DNA from: Bacteroidota bacterium
GTDB taxonomy: Bacteria > Bacteroidota > Bacteroidia > Bacteroidales > Paludibacteraceae
Assembly: GCA_023459355.1 (NCBI GenBank)
Contig: JAEWUM010000013.1
Coordinates: 1-64,000 of the forward strand
Direction of reading: 5' to 3'
Length of the DNA: 64,000 nt
Positions 35,503 through 43,365 of this stretch are shown here, piece by piece. Each line of letters opens with the position of its first letter. Within the stretch, counting starts at the first letter, position 1. Position numbers and translations under genes: made by a program. The notes below the pieces were generated by a model that saw only the letters and a list, made by a program, of their open reading frames with translations, ran no database searches and had not been told where the DNA came from.

Positions 35503-35931
35503 TTAATCCTGATCCGGTTTAAGCAGTTCAACGTCGATGCCCGCTTTTTTCAGTAGTTCAACACCATCCATGATGCGGTATTCTTCTCCATAAACAACTC
35601 TTTTTATTCCAGCCTGAATGATTAACTTCGAACATTCGATGCAGGGCGATGCGGTTACATACAACGTAGCGCCATCACTGCTGTTGTGTGAACGGGCGAT
35701 TTTGCTGATGGCATTGGCTTCTGCATGTAACACGTATGGTTTGGATACATTGTTCTCATCCTCGCATTTATTTTCAAATCCGGAGGGCGTCCCGTTGTAT
35801 CCGTCAGAGATAATCATCTTGTTTTTTACCAACAATGCCCCAACCTTTCTTCTCTCGCAATATGAATTCTCCGCCCAGATACGTGCCATGCGCATGTAAC
35901 GCTGATCAAGCAGTTTTTGTTTTGTGTCCAT
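35503..35931 (-). CDS. dCMP/cytidine deaminase family protein
   Basis: The 142-residue protein has the zinc-binding, catalytic motif HAEANAI with PCIECSKLIIQAG about 30 residues later. The region RRKVGALLVKNKMIISDGYN is typical of deoxycytidylate deaminases (ComEB-like). It likely converts dCMP to dUMP for thymidylate synthesis. It lies 32 bp upstream of the protease gene and 49 bp downstream of mpl, from which a perfect hairpin repeat separates it. Confidence 0.88.
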   Translation of the reverse strand: MDTKQKLLDQRYMRMARIWAENSYCERRKVGALLVKNKMIISDGYNGTPSGFENKCEDENNVSKPYVLHAEANAISKIARSHNSSDGATLYVTASPCIECSKLIIQAGIKRVVYGEEYRIMDGVELLKKAGIDVELLKPDQD

Positions 35932-35949
35932 TTTTTTAATGCTGCATTC

Positions 35950-35982
35950 AAACCTGTCAGGATTGATAATCCTGACAGGTTT
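35950..35982. repeat. Dispersed palindrome, copy 2 (AAACCTGTCAGG core)
   Basis: AAACCTGTCAGGATT (35950-35964) and AATCCTGACAGGTTT (35968-35982) form a perfect 15-bp stem with a 3-nt loop. The outer 12 bp of each arm are identical to the copy at 6486-6518. The palindrome overlaps the last bases of the mpl stop codon and lies between two minus-strand genes. Confidence 0.8.
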
Positions 35983-37348
35983 AAGGGTTTAATAATTGTT
36001 TTGCAAATTCCACCAGATTTACACCTGAGAAATTTCCGGATGTCATCAGCAAAAGCGCGGAATTGTCGTATTGCATGCTTTTCAGTGTAGCCTGTAATGC
36101 TGATGAGTCGGTATAAACATTGAGGTTATCTCCTCCGAAAGCATCTTTTACTTTTTCAGGATCAATGGGTTGCAGTCCTTTATGTTTGATAACCTCCGGA
36201 TTGAAATACACGAAAGCCACATCTGCTTCTTCCATACAACCAGCATATTGAGGCAGGAAAGCGTCGGTCAGGCTGCTGAATGTGTGCAATTCCATACAAG
36301 CTACAAGTTTCTTATCCGGATATTGAGTTCGCACAGCATGTACCGTGGCTTTTAATTTCGAAGGAGAATGTGCGAAATCCTTGAATGCAACTGCGTTGTC
36401 AGTTTCGCAGATTTTCTGCATCCGGTTCGAAGCGCCCGGAAAATCAGCAATGGCATTGTTAAACTGATCTTCGGTTACCCCGATTTGTTTGCAGGCCAGA
36501 CGGGCTGCATGCAGATTTTGCAGGTTGTGTTCTCCGAATATTTTCAAGGGCACATTGCCTTTACGTGTTTTCAGATACGTTACTCCGTTCACAATTTCAT
36601 GCTCAGGTGTTTGATAAGGGAACGGAACGATGTCCCTGCGCAGGTTATCCGCGATTTTCTGTAATTCAGGATCTTCCTTAAAATAAATCAGTCGTCCCTG
36701 CGTTTCCATCAAATCAACAAATTTGCTGAATTGCGATACATAATTTTCAAATGTCGGGAATACATTGATGTGATCCCACGCGATACCGGTCAGGATGGCG
36801 ATATGGGGTTTATACAGGTGAAATTTGGGACGGAGATCGATAGGAGAGGTGAGGTACTCATCACCTTCAAATACGGCAATCCGCGATTCGTAGGAGAGCT
36901 TCACCATGTTGTCAAAACCTTCTATCTGTGCTCCGACCATATAATCAGCCTCAATTTTTAACTTCTTGAGTACATACAATATCATCGCGGTAGTCGAAGT
37001 CTTACCGTGGCTGCCACCCACTACTATCCTCGTTTTGTTGCGGGTTTGCTGATAAAGATATTCAGGAAAAGAATAGATCTTCAATTTTAGTTCTTTTGCC
37101 CGAATCAGTTCCGGGTTATCCTCACGTGCATGCATTCCCAGGATCACAGCCGACAGGTTTTTAGTAATTTTTTCCGGAAACCAACCTGTTTTTTCCGGAA
37201 GCAAACCATGTTCTTTCAACCTGCTGTAGGATGGCTCGAATATTTCATCATCGGAGCCGGTTACAACATAATTTTCTTTTTTACTGATGGCAATGGCCAG
37301 GTTGTGCATAGCTGCTCCACCGATGGCAATGAAATGTACACGCTGCAT
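35981..37348 (-). CDS. mpl: UDP-MurNAc:L-Ala-gamma-D-Glu-meso-DAP ligase
   Basis: This 455-residue Mur-ligase relative has the N-terminal HFIAIGGAAMHNLA dinucleotide-like motif, the ATP P-loop VVGGSHGKTSTTAM and the central GDEYLTSPIDLRPKF stretch typical of Mpl rather than MurC. It reattaches the recycled murein tripeptide to UDP-MurNAc in the cytoplasm. The length matches E. coli Mpl (about 457). The gene is divergent from the MBL-fold gene at 37431. Confidence 0.9.
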   Translation of the reverse strand: MQRVHFIAIGGAAMHNLAIAISKKENYVVTGSDDEIFEPSYSRLKEHGLLPEKTGWFPEKITKNLSAVILGMHAREDNPELIRAKELKLKIYSFPEYLYQQTRNKTRIVVGGSHGKTSTTAMILYVLKKLKIEADYMVGAQIEGFDNMVKLSYESRIAVFEGDEYLTSPIDLRPKFHLYKPHIAILTGIAWDHINVFPTFENYVSQFSKFVDLMETQGRLIYFKEDPELQKIADNLRRDIVPFPYQTPEHEIVNGVTYLKTRKGNVPLKIFGEHNLQNLHAARLACKQIGVTEDQFNNAIADFPGASNRMQKICETDNAVAFKDFAHSPSKLKATVHAVRTQYPDKKLVACMELHTFSSLTDAFLPQYAGCMEEADVAFVYFNPEVIKHKGLQPIDPEKVKDAFGGDNLNVYTDSSALQATLKSMQYDNSALLLMTSGNFSGVNLVEFAKQLLNP

Positions 37349-37376
37349 ATTGATTTGTCAGAATACGGTTTTTATT

Positions 37377-37384
37377 TAATTTTG
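37377..37384 (+). promoter_or_regulatory. -7 element of the MBL-fold gene
   Basis: TAATTTTG is a full TAnnTTTG match, 46 nt upstream of the ATG at 37431. Two TTGTA-like words follow it, not precede it, so this is not a Pho-type site. Confidence 0.55.
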
Positions 37385-37430
37385 TACCGATTTGTAAGAA
37401 TCAACAAAAGTAATAAAAAATTAAGTAACA

Positions 37431-38267
37431 ATGAACATATATAAAATTGAAGCCGGACATTTTAACGCCGATGGAGGAGCTTGTTTCGGGGTGGTACCAA
37501 AGCGGGTGTGGAAAAAGCGTTATCCGTGCGATGAGGATAATTTTTGCAAACTGACCATGCGCTGTTTGCTTATCGATACAGGAGATAAGAAAATCCTTAT
37601 TGATACAGGAACCGGGAATAAGCAAAAGGATTACCTGCGTTTTTATGGTATAAAAGAAATTGTTGATTTTGATGAAGCTTTGCGAGGTTTTGGGTTGAGT
37701 TGTAACGATATTACGGATGTAATATTAACCCACCTGCATTTTGATCATTGTGGCGATTGTACACGGTATAATGAAAATAAGGAACTGGTGCTGACTTTTC
37801 CCAATGCTGATTATTGGGTTGGGAAAACCCAGTGGGAAAATTTCCTTAATCCGAATGTCAGGGAAGGTGATTCCTATTTCCCGGAAAATATGTTGCCGGT
37901 TCAGGAAGCCGGTCGCCTGAAACTGGTCACTGATACCACGGATGTTTGTCCGGGTGTAACGCTGAAGTTATTTAATGGTCATACGCCGGGTCAGTTGGTC
38001 ACCTATATCAGCAAAGGAGATAAAACCTTTGTTTATGCCGGTGATGTAATTCCTGCAGCGCCCAATGTCCCGCTGGCCTGGGTATCGGCTTACGATACTT
38101 TTCCGGTGACTTCCATGACCGAAAAGAAAATCTTACTGGACGAAGCCATCGCGCACAATCAAATTATTATTTTCGAACACGATGCTTATACTGAATGTTG
38201 TACGGTAACCGAATCAAACGGTAAATATAAGGTGTTGGAAACCGGCACGTTGGATTCGTTCATGTAA
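37431..38267 (+). CDS. MBL-fold metallohydrolase
   Basis: A 278-residue protein with the metallo-beta-lactamase signature HLHFDHCGD (HxHxDH), an upstream LLIDTGDKKILIDTGTG strand pair, FNGHTPGQLVTYI and a later AGDVIPAA metal ligand region. A late histidine (IIFEHDAY) completes the site. The family includes lactonases, glyoxalase II-like and phosphodiesterase-like enzymes; the substrate cannot be assigned. No signal peptide is present, so it is cytoplasmic. A terminator follows 33 bp after the stop. Confidence 0.85.
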   Translation: MNIYKIEAGHFNADGGACFGVVPKRVWKKRYPCDEDNFCKLTMRCLLIDTGDKKILIDTGTGNKQKDYLRFYGIKEIVDFDEALRGFGLSCNDITDVILTHLHFDHCGDCTRYNENKELVLTFPNADYWVGKTQWENFLNPNVREGDSYFPENMLPVQEAGRLKLVTDTTDVCPGVTLKLFNGHTPGQLVTYISKGDKTFVYAGDVIPAAPNVPLAWVSAYDTFPVTSMTEKKILLDEAIAHNQIIIFEHDAYTECCTVTESNGKYKVLETGTLDSFM

Positions 38268-38300
38268 AATACCTTGTTTATGGTATTGAATTACGCCAAA

Positions 38301-38338
38301 AAGGGTATTGGGAGCCTATCCCGATACCTTTATTTTTG
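38301..38338 (+). terminator. Terminator overlapping the next gene's promoter
   Basis: AAGGGTATTGGGA (38301-38313) pairs with TCCCGATACCTTT (38319-38331) with two wobble pairs and a 5-nt loop, followed by a T-rich tail. The tail TATTTTTG (38331-38338) is at the same time a perfect -7 element for the DUF4395 gene 30 nt downstream. The terminator and the promoter share bases. Confidence 0.7.
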
Positions 38339-38368
38339 TATCGTAATTAATAAGATAAAATTAAAGGT

Positions 38369-38851
38369 ATGAGTAATAATGCATTTTGTCCGATATCATT
38401 CAAGAAAATTGATGAACATGTAGCCCGGTTAAACGGATTTTTTACCGTTATTTTGTTGGTTGTTTTTTTGCTGACATACAGCATCGTTCCTGTGTTGTTT
38501 TTAGTTGCTGATTTTTTTCTACGCAGCATCGAAAGGCCTCAATACAGTCCGCTGGCGATTGTTTCAAAATTCATACTGACTAAGTTGAAAGTAAATCCAC
38601 AATTAATCAATGCTGGTCCGAAGATTTTTGCTGCCCGCATCGGATTGTTGTTTTCGGTGATAATCAGTTTGGCTGTTTTATTCGGCTTAGATACAACCGC
38701 CGTTGTTTTCACCATTATCTTTGGAGTTTGCGCTTTGCTGGAGGCCGCCGTTGGTTTTTGTGTAGCCTGTAGAATTTACCCGTTGGTGTATCGATTGATT
38801 TACCAGGCGGATTTCAGAACAAAGAAGTTCAATTCAGATTTTCAGATTTGA
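38369..38851 (+). CDS. DUF4395 membrane protein
   Basis: The 160-residue protein begins with CPISFKKIDEHVARLNGFF and ends with GVCALLEAAVGFCVACRIYP, both typical of the DUF4395 family. It has four hydrophobic segments (about 24-50, 90-108, 110-127 and 128-147). The conserved cysteines in the last segment (CxxC type) hint at redox or metal chemistry, but no function is established. It is monocistronic, with a -7 element fused to the preceding terminator. Confidence 0.8.
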   Translation: MSNNAFCPISFKKIDEHVARLNGFFTVILLVVFLLTYSIVPVLFLVADFFLRSIERPQYSPLAIVSKFILTKLKVNPQLINAGPKIFAARIGLLFSVIISLAVLFGLDTTAVVFTIIFGVCALLEAAVGFCVACRIYPLVYRLIYQADFRTKKFNSDFQI

Positions 38852-38927
38852 TAACTTAACCATCAATTAAATAAATATTCATACGAAAAATATTTAACTC
38901 TAACGAAAATTTATCCCCGATTTCGCT

Positions 38928-38935
38928 TATATTTG
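38928..38935 (+). promoter_or_regulatory. -7 element of the kbl-tdh operon
   Basis: TATATTTG matches TAnnTTTG and lies 28 nt before the ATG chosen for kbl. A longer reading of kbl would start within the likely transcription start region, which argues against it. Confidence 0.65.
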
Positions 38936-38963
38936 TGAGTTGTTAAATCTAATCTCGAAAATC

Positions 38964-40151
38964 ATGTTTGAAAGATTTAAAACTCACCTGACAAAAGTGT
39001 TATCCGAAATAGAATCCGCCGGTCTGTACAAGAACGAGCGGATTATTTTGTCACCGCAAGACGCTGTTATCCGGGTGTCGGATGGCAAAGAAGTGCTGAA
39101 TTTTTGCGCTAACAACTATCTGGGGTTGTCGAATCATCCGGAACTGAAAGCTGCTGCATCAGAGGCCTTGGAGACCCATGGATATGGAATGTCATCAGTG
39201 CGGTTTATCTGCGGTACCCAGGACCTCCATAAACAACTTGAAACCGAGATTTCCCGTTTCTTCGGGACGGAAGATGCCATACTCTACGCCGCTTGTTTTG
39301 ATGCCAATGGGGGAGTGTTTGAACCTTTGTTGACCGAAGAAGACGCCATCATTTCCGATTCCCTCAATCATGCCTCGATTATCGATGGGGTACGTTTGTG
39401 TAAGGCACAACGTTACCGCTATACCAATGCGGATATGACAGAGTTGGAGCAACAGTTACAACTGGCTCAACAGCAGCGATTCAGGTTGATTGTCACCGAT
39501 GGTGTATTCTCGATGGATGGTAACGTGGCACCGTTAGGTCGTATCTACGAGCTGGCTAAACAATACGACGCGATGGTCATGGTGGATGAATCCCATTCAG
39601 CGGGCGTTGTGGGCGAAACTGGTCGTGGTGTTACTGAATTGTTTAAACTGAAAGGGAAAATCGAAATTATCACAGGGACCCTGGGGAAAGCATTTGGAGG
39701 TGCCATTGGTGGATTTACGACCGGCAAGAAAGAAATCATTGACTTATTACGTCAGCGTTCCCGTCCTTACCTTTTCTCAAATTCTATTCCCCCCATGGTA
39801 GTAGCAGCAGGCATCAGGATGTTTCAACTGATGGAGACAACCAATGACCTGCAGGAAAAATTGCATCAGAATACAGTTTATTTTGTTTCGAAAATGAAGG
39901 ATGCTGGTTTTGATATCAAACCGACAGCATCAGCTATTTGTGCTGTGATGTTATACGATGCCAAACTGGCACAGGAATTTGCAGCGAAAATGCTGGATGA
40001 AGGTATTTACGTGGTTGGTTTTTATTATCCGGTAGTACCGAAAGAACAAGCACGCATCCGGGTTCAGCTTTCTGCTGCCCATACCACTGCGCAATTGGAT
40101 CAGTGCGTTGATGCCTTTTGCAAAACGGGAAAGGAATTAGGGTTGTTATAG
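38964..40151 (+). CDS. kbl: Glycine C-acetyltransferase (2-amino-3-ketobutyrate CoA ligase)
   Basis: A 395-residue PLP enzyme from the ATG at 38964 (MFERFKTHLTKVLSEIESAG), the standard N-terminus; the frame is open eight codons further up. The PLP lysine is K242 in GTLGKAFGGAIGG, and VMVDESHSAGVVG carries the cofactor-binding Asp and His. It cleaves 2-amino-3-oxobutyrate with CoA to glycine and acetyl-CoA. It pairs with threonine dehydrogenase 91 bp downstream. A heptamer repeat array occupies part of the gap. Confidence 0.95.
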   Translation: MFERFKTHLTKVLSEIESAGLYKNERIILSPQDAVIRVSDGKEVLNFCANNYLGLSNHPELKAAASEALETHGYGMSSVRFICGTQDLHKQLETEISRFFGTEDAILYAACFDANGGVFEPLLTEEDAIISDSLNHASIIDGVRLCKAQRYRYTNADMTELEQQLQLAQQQRFRLIVTDGVFSMDGNVAPLGRIYELAKQYDAMVMVDESHSAGVVGETGRGVTELFKLKGKIEIITGTLGKAFGGAIGGFTTGKKEIIDLLRQRSRPYLFSNSIPPMVVAAGIRMFQLMETTNDLQEKLHQNTVYFVSKMKDAGFDIKPTASAICAVMLYDAKLAQEFAAKMLDEGIYVVGFYYPVVPKEQARIRVQLSAAHTTAQLDQCVDAFCKTGKELGLL

Positions 40152-40158
40152 AATATAC

Positions 40159-40186
40159 TTTCACTATTCGCTATTCATTATTCACT
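40159..40186 (-). repeat. Heptamer tandem array B (inside the kbl-tdh gap)
   Basis: The plus strand reads TTTCACT, ATTCGCT, ATTCATT and ATTCACT; the minus strand therefore shows AGTGAAT, AATGAAT, AGCGAAT and AGTGAAA, the same unit family as array A. It starts 8 bp after the kbl stop. Confidence 0.8.
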
Positions 40187-40242
40187 GTTTTGTGTTCTCT
40201 TAATTTCCTTTTGTGTCTATTTATGATTAAAAAACAATAAAT

Positions 40243-41268
40243 ATGAAATCATTAGTCAAACTCCGTCCCGAAAAAGGCATCTGGATGCAGGTTATGCCCA
40301 TGCCACATGTTGGAATTAATGATGTGTTGATTAAAATCAAAAAGACCGCCATTTGTGGTACCGATTTACACATTTACAAGTGGGATGCCTGGTCGCAGCG
40401 CACGATCAAAACACCTATGATAATCGGACATGAATACGTGGGTGAGGTGGTGGAGAAAGGCCGCGGGGTGAAAAATATTCAAATTGGCGACCGGGTTACG
40501 GGCGAGGGACATATAGCCTGCGGACATTGCAGGAATTGCCGGCGTGGTAAACTACACGTGTGTGAAAATACCATTGGAGTGGGAGTGAACCGGGATGGTT
40601 GTTTTGCCGAATACCTTTCGTTGCCGGCGTCCAATGTTGTCAGGTTAGATACACGGATCTCGGACGAAATGGCAGCTATCATGGATCCTTTTGGTAATGC
40701 GGCACATGCAGCCTTGTCGTTCCCGCTGATTGCTGAAGATGTGCTGATTACGGGTGCCGGTTTAATTGGTTGTATGGCAACTGCAATCTGCCGCTTTGCG
40801 GGTGCACGCAATATTGTGGTAAGTGATCTGAGCGATTATCGGTTGAATATTGCCAAACAAATGGGCGCTACGCTGACCATTAACCCATCGAAAGGAGAGA
40901 GTATTGAAGGCGCTATCAGGCAGTTGCGAATGCATGGTTTTGATATCGGACTGGAAATGTCGGGTTCGCCGGTAGCCTTCGAAAGCATGCTCGAAAATAT
41001 GTATAACGGGTCGAAAATAGCTTTACTCGGTATTTTACCCGAATCTACCTCTGTAAACTGGGACGCAATTATATTTAAAGCGTTAACCATCAAGGGGATT
41101 TATGGCCGGGAAATGTGGGAAACCTGGTATCAGATGGAACAAATGTTGATTACCGGGATAGACTTATCACCTGTCATCACACACCGTTTTCACATTGATG
41201 ATTTTCAGCAGGGATTTGAAGTAATGGAAAGCGGGATGTGCGGGAAAGTTATCCTGAATTGGGAATAA
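40243..41268 (+). CDS. tdh: L-threonine 3-dehydrogenase
   Basis: A 341-residue zinc medium-chain dehydrogenase, the same length as E. coli Tdh. Catalytic zinc ligands lie in AICGTDLHIYKWD and IIGHEYVGEV. Structural zinc cysteines are in CGHCRNCRRGKLHVC, and the Rossmann motif is VLITGAGLIGCMA. It oxidises threonine to 2-amino-3-oxobutyrate with NAD, the substrate of the upstream Kbl. The operon converts threonine to glycine and acetyl-CoA. Confidence 0.95.
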   Translation: MKSLVKLRPEKGIWMQVMPMPHVGINDVLIKIKKTAICGTDLHIYKWDAWSQRTIKTPMIIGHEYVGEVVEKGRGVKNIQIGDRVTGEGHIACGHCRNCRRGKLHVCENTIGVGVNRDGCFAEYLSLPASNVVRLDTRISDEMAAIMDPFGNAAHAALSFPLIAEDVLITGAGLIGCMATAICRFAGARNIVVSDLSDYRLNIAKQMGATLTINPSKGESIEGAIRQLRMHGFDIGLEMSGSPVAFESMLENMYNGSKIALLGILPESTSVNWDAIIFKALTIKGIYGREMWETWYQMEQMLITGIDLSPVITHRFHIDDFQQGFEVMESGMCGKVILNWE

Positions 41269-41315
41269 AACTCTCCGGAACACCCCGCTTTATAGAGTAA
41301 TCTTTTGATTAACAC

Positions 41316-43064
41316 TTATACTCCCAGCGATGCCCTGGCAGCCTCAATTTTTCTGTTGGCAGCTGCATCCGCAGCATCGTAATCTGCACGAGAATTCATT
41401 TCACCACGCACTTCGATGTAAAATTTAATTTTCGGTTCTGTTCCGGATGGACGAACGGAGATTTTGGTCCCATCTTCAGTAAAATATTGTAATACATTGG
41501 ATGTAGCCGGCATGTCCAGATCGATGATTTCTCCAGTGGCAACATTGGTTTGTTTCAGGGTTTTGTAGTCTTTAATAACTTTTATGGTAGAACCAGCCAG
41601 TTCTTTCGGCGGATTGCTGCGGAAATTACTCATGATTTGCTGAATTTCTTCTGCGCCTGATTTGCCTTTTCTTACCACGGAAATACCTTTTTCTTTTCCA
41701 TAACCGAATTCTAAATAGATGTCCTGTAGTAATTCATACAAAGTTTTGCCATTGTCTTTTGCCCAGGCAGCAATTTCAGCCATCAGTGTACAGGAAGAAA
41801 CAGCATCTTTATCGCGGACAAAGGTTTCTGGAAGGAAACCATAACTTTCTTCACCACCTCCGATGTATTCTTTGATACCTTCGTTTTCACGGATTACACC
41901 TGCAATCCATTTGAAACCAGTATAACAATCAAAACACTCCACATCATTCTTTTCGGCAATTTCCTTGATAATTTCAGTGGTTACAATGGTTTTTACAACA
42001 TATTCTTTGCCTTTCAGTTTACCGAGTTCTTTCCATCTGCGGATGAGGTAATAAACGAAAAGAAGGGCTGTCTGGTTGCCGTTTACCAGAATCCACTGAT
42101 TTTTATCATCCTTGATGGCAATTCCCATTCGGTCGGAGTCGGGGTCGGTAGCCATAACCAGTTCAGCATCCGTCTCAATGGCTTTTTTGATGGCCATGTC
42201 GAGTGCGGCAGGTTCTTCGGGATTGGGAGAATAAACCGTTGGGAAATCACCGCTCACCACATCCTGTTCGGGTACGTGGATGATATTGGTAAATCCGTAT
42301 TCTTTTAGTGCCCTTGGAACAAGCTTAACGGCCGTTCCGTGTATCGGGGTAAAGACAATTTTCATGTCTTTATTTCTTTTGATGGAATCAGGAGAGAGTG
42401 TAAGTGTTTTAATCTTATCGATAAACAATTTATCCACTTCTTCTCCGATGATTTCAATCAACTCACGATTACCATTGAATTTGATGTCGTTTACATCTGT
42501 GATTTTCATAACCTCACTGATGACATTCTCATCATGCGGAGCAATCATCTGGGCGCCATCGTCCCAATAGGCTTTATAGCCGTTGTATTCTTTCGGGTTG
42601 TGAGAAGCTGTCAGAATAATGCCACTCTGGCATCCGAAGTGACGAATGGCGAAAGAAATTTCCGGTGTTGGTCTTAAATCTTCAAATAAATATACCTTGA
42701 TGCCGTTGGCAGAAAAAATATCAGCAGAAATTTCGGCAAATTTCCGGCTGTTGTTGCGGCAGTCGTGACCGATAACCACCGAGATTTGTGGTAAATTGCC
42801 GAACTGAGTTTTCAGGTAGTTGCTCAAACCCTGTGTGGCAGCGCCGACAGTATAGATATTCATGCGGTTGGTTCCTGCACCCATGATACCACGTAAACCA
42901 CCGGTTCCGAATTCAAGGTCGCGGTAAAATGATTCGATCAGTTCTGTTTTATCCTCAGCGTCGATCATACGGTGAACAGCCTCTTTCGTTTCAGTGTCAT
43001 AATTGCCGTCAAGCCAGATTTGAGCTTTTGTCAATACCTCGTTTAGTAATGCATTGTTTTCCAT
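41316..43064 (-). CDS. Phosphoglucomutase/phosphomannomutase family enzyme
   Basis: The ATG at 43064 (MENNALLNEVLTKAQIWLDG) is chosen; an upstream ATG would place the heptamer repeat in the coding region. The 582-residue alpha-D-phosphohexomutase has the phosphoserine loop TASHNPKEYNGYK, the metal loop DPDSDRMG, sugar-binding GGEESYGF and phosphate-binding RPSGTEPKIKFY. The length fits the long bacterial PGM/PMM2-like group. It interconverts hexose 1- and 6-phosphates and would supply the exopolysaccharide pathway further downstream. Confidence 0.92.
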   Translation of the reverse strand: MENNALLNEVLTKAQIWLDGNYDTETKEAVHRMIDAEDKTELIESFYRDLEFGTGGLRGIMGAGTNRMNIYTVGAATQGLSNYLKTQFGNLPQISVVIGHDCRNNSRKFAEISADIFSANGIKVYLFEDLRPTPEISFAIRHFGCQSGIILTASHNPKEYNGYKAYWDDGAQMIAPHDENVISEVMKITDVNDIKFNGNRELIEIIGEEVDKLFIDKIKTLTLSPDSIKRNKDMKIVFTPIHGTAVKLVPRALKEYGFTNIIHVPEQDVVSGDFPTVYSPNPEEPAALDMAIKKAIETDAELVMATDPDSDRMGIAIKDDKNQWILVNGNQTALLFVYYLIRRWKELGKLKGKEYVVKTIVTTEIIKEIAEKNDVECFDCYTGFKWIAGVIRENEGIKEYIGGGEESYGFLPETFVRDKDAVSSCTLMAEIAAWAKDNGKTLYELLQDIYLEFGYGKEKGISVVRKGKSGAEEIQQIMSNFRSNPPKELAGSTIKVIKDYKTLKQTNVATGEIIDLDMPATSNVLQYFTEDGTKISVRPSGTEPKIKFYIEVRGEMNSRADYDAADAAANRKIEAARASLGV

Positions 43065-43093
43065 ATCGCTAAAATTATAAATTATAATTGTTA

Positions 43094-43114
43094 TTTGTCT
43101 CCGGTCTCCGGTCA
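43094..43114 (-). repeat. Heptamer array C (short)
   Basis: The plus strand reads TTTGTCT, CCGGTCT and CCGGTCA, that is two strong 7-bp units and one decayed unit. Reversed (AGACCGG) the unit is further from the consensus than in the other arrays. It lies 30 bp upstream of the phosphohexomutase start. Confidence 0.55.
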
Positions 43115-43187
43115 TTTTCAGAAAGCAAAGTTAAAAGATTTTCTGTGAAAAATCGAAAGCAAAGTAAAAAATGTGAATAGCTTTCAG

Positions 43188-43236
43188 CTCTCCCTTCTCC
43201 GTTTTCCGCTATTCACTATCCGTTATTCACTAATTT
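43188..43236 (-). repeat. Heptamer tandem array D
   Basis: Seven plus-strand units in 7-bp phase: CTCTCCC, TTCTCCG, TTTTCCG, CTATTCA, CTATCCG, TTATTCA and CTAATTT. It mixes the GAATA-type units of arrays A and B with the GGAAA/GGAGA-type units of E and F, which shows that they are one family. It occupies the divergent gap between the phosphohexomutase and clpC genes, the longest gene-free stretch (about 300 bp). Confidence 0.78.
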
Positions 43237-43333
43237 TCGCCTGACAAAATAGCAGTAAATATTAAAAAAAACTTATGGGTATTAATTTTGTTATAGTAAT
43301 AAGCCAAATTCAAGCTAAATAAAAATATTTCCA

Positions 43334-43341
43334 TACTTTTG
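43334..43341 (+). promoter_or_regulatory. -7 element of clpC
   Basis: TACTTTTG is a full TAnnTTTG match, 24 nt before the clpC ATG. No CIRCE-type operator or Pho-type heptamer was seen in front of it. Confidence 0.65.
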
Positions 43342-43365
43342 TTAGGGAAATCAATTCGATGATAT

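Noticed and set aside
37377..37400. TTGTA-like heptamers near the MBL-fold gene promoter as a sixth Pho box
   Set aside because: The words overlap or follow the -7 element and are spaced 10, not 11, bp, so they do not fit the shared register.
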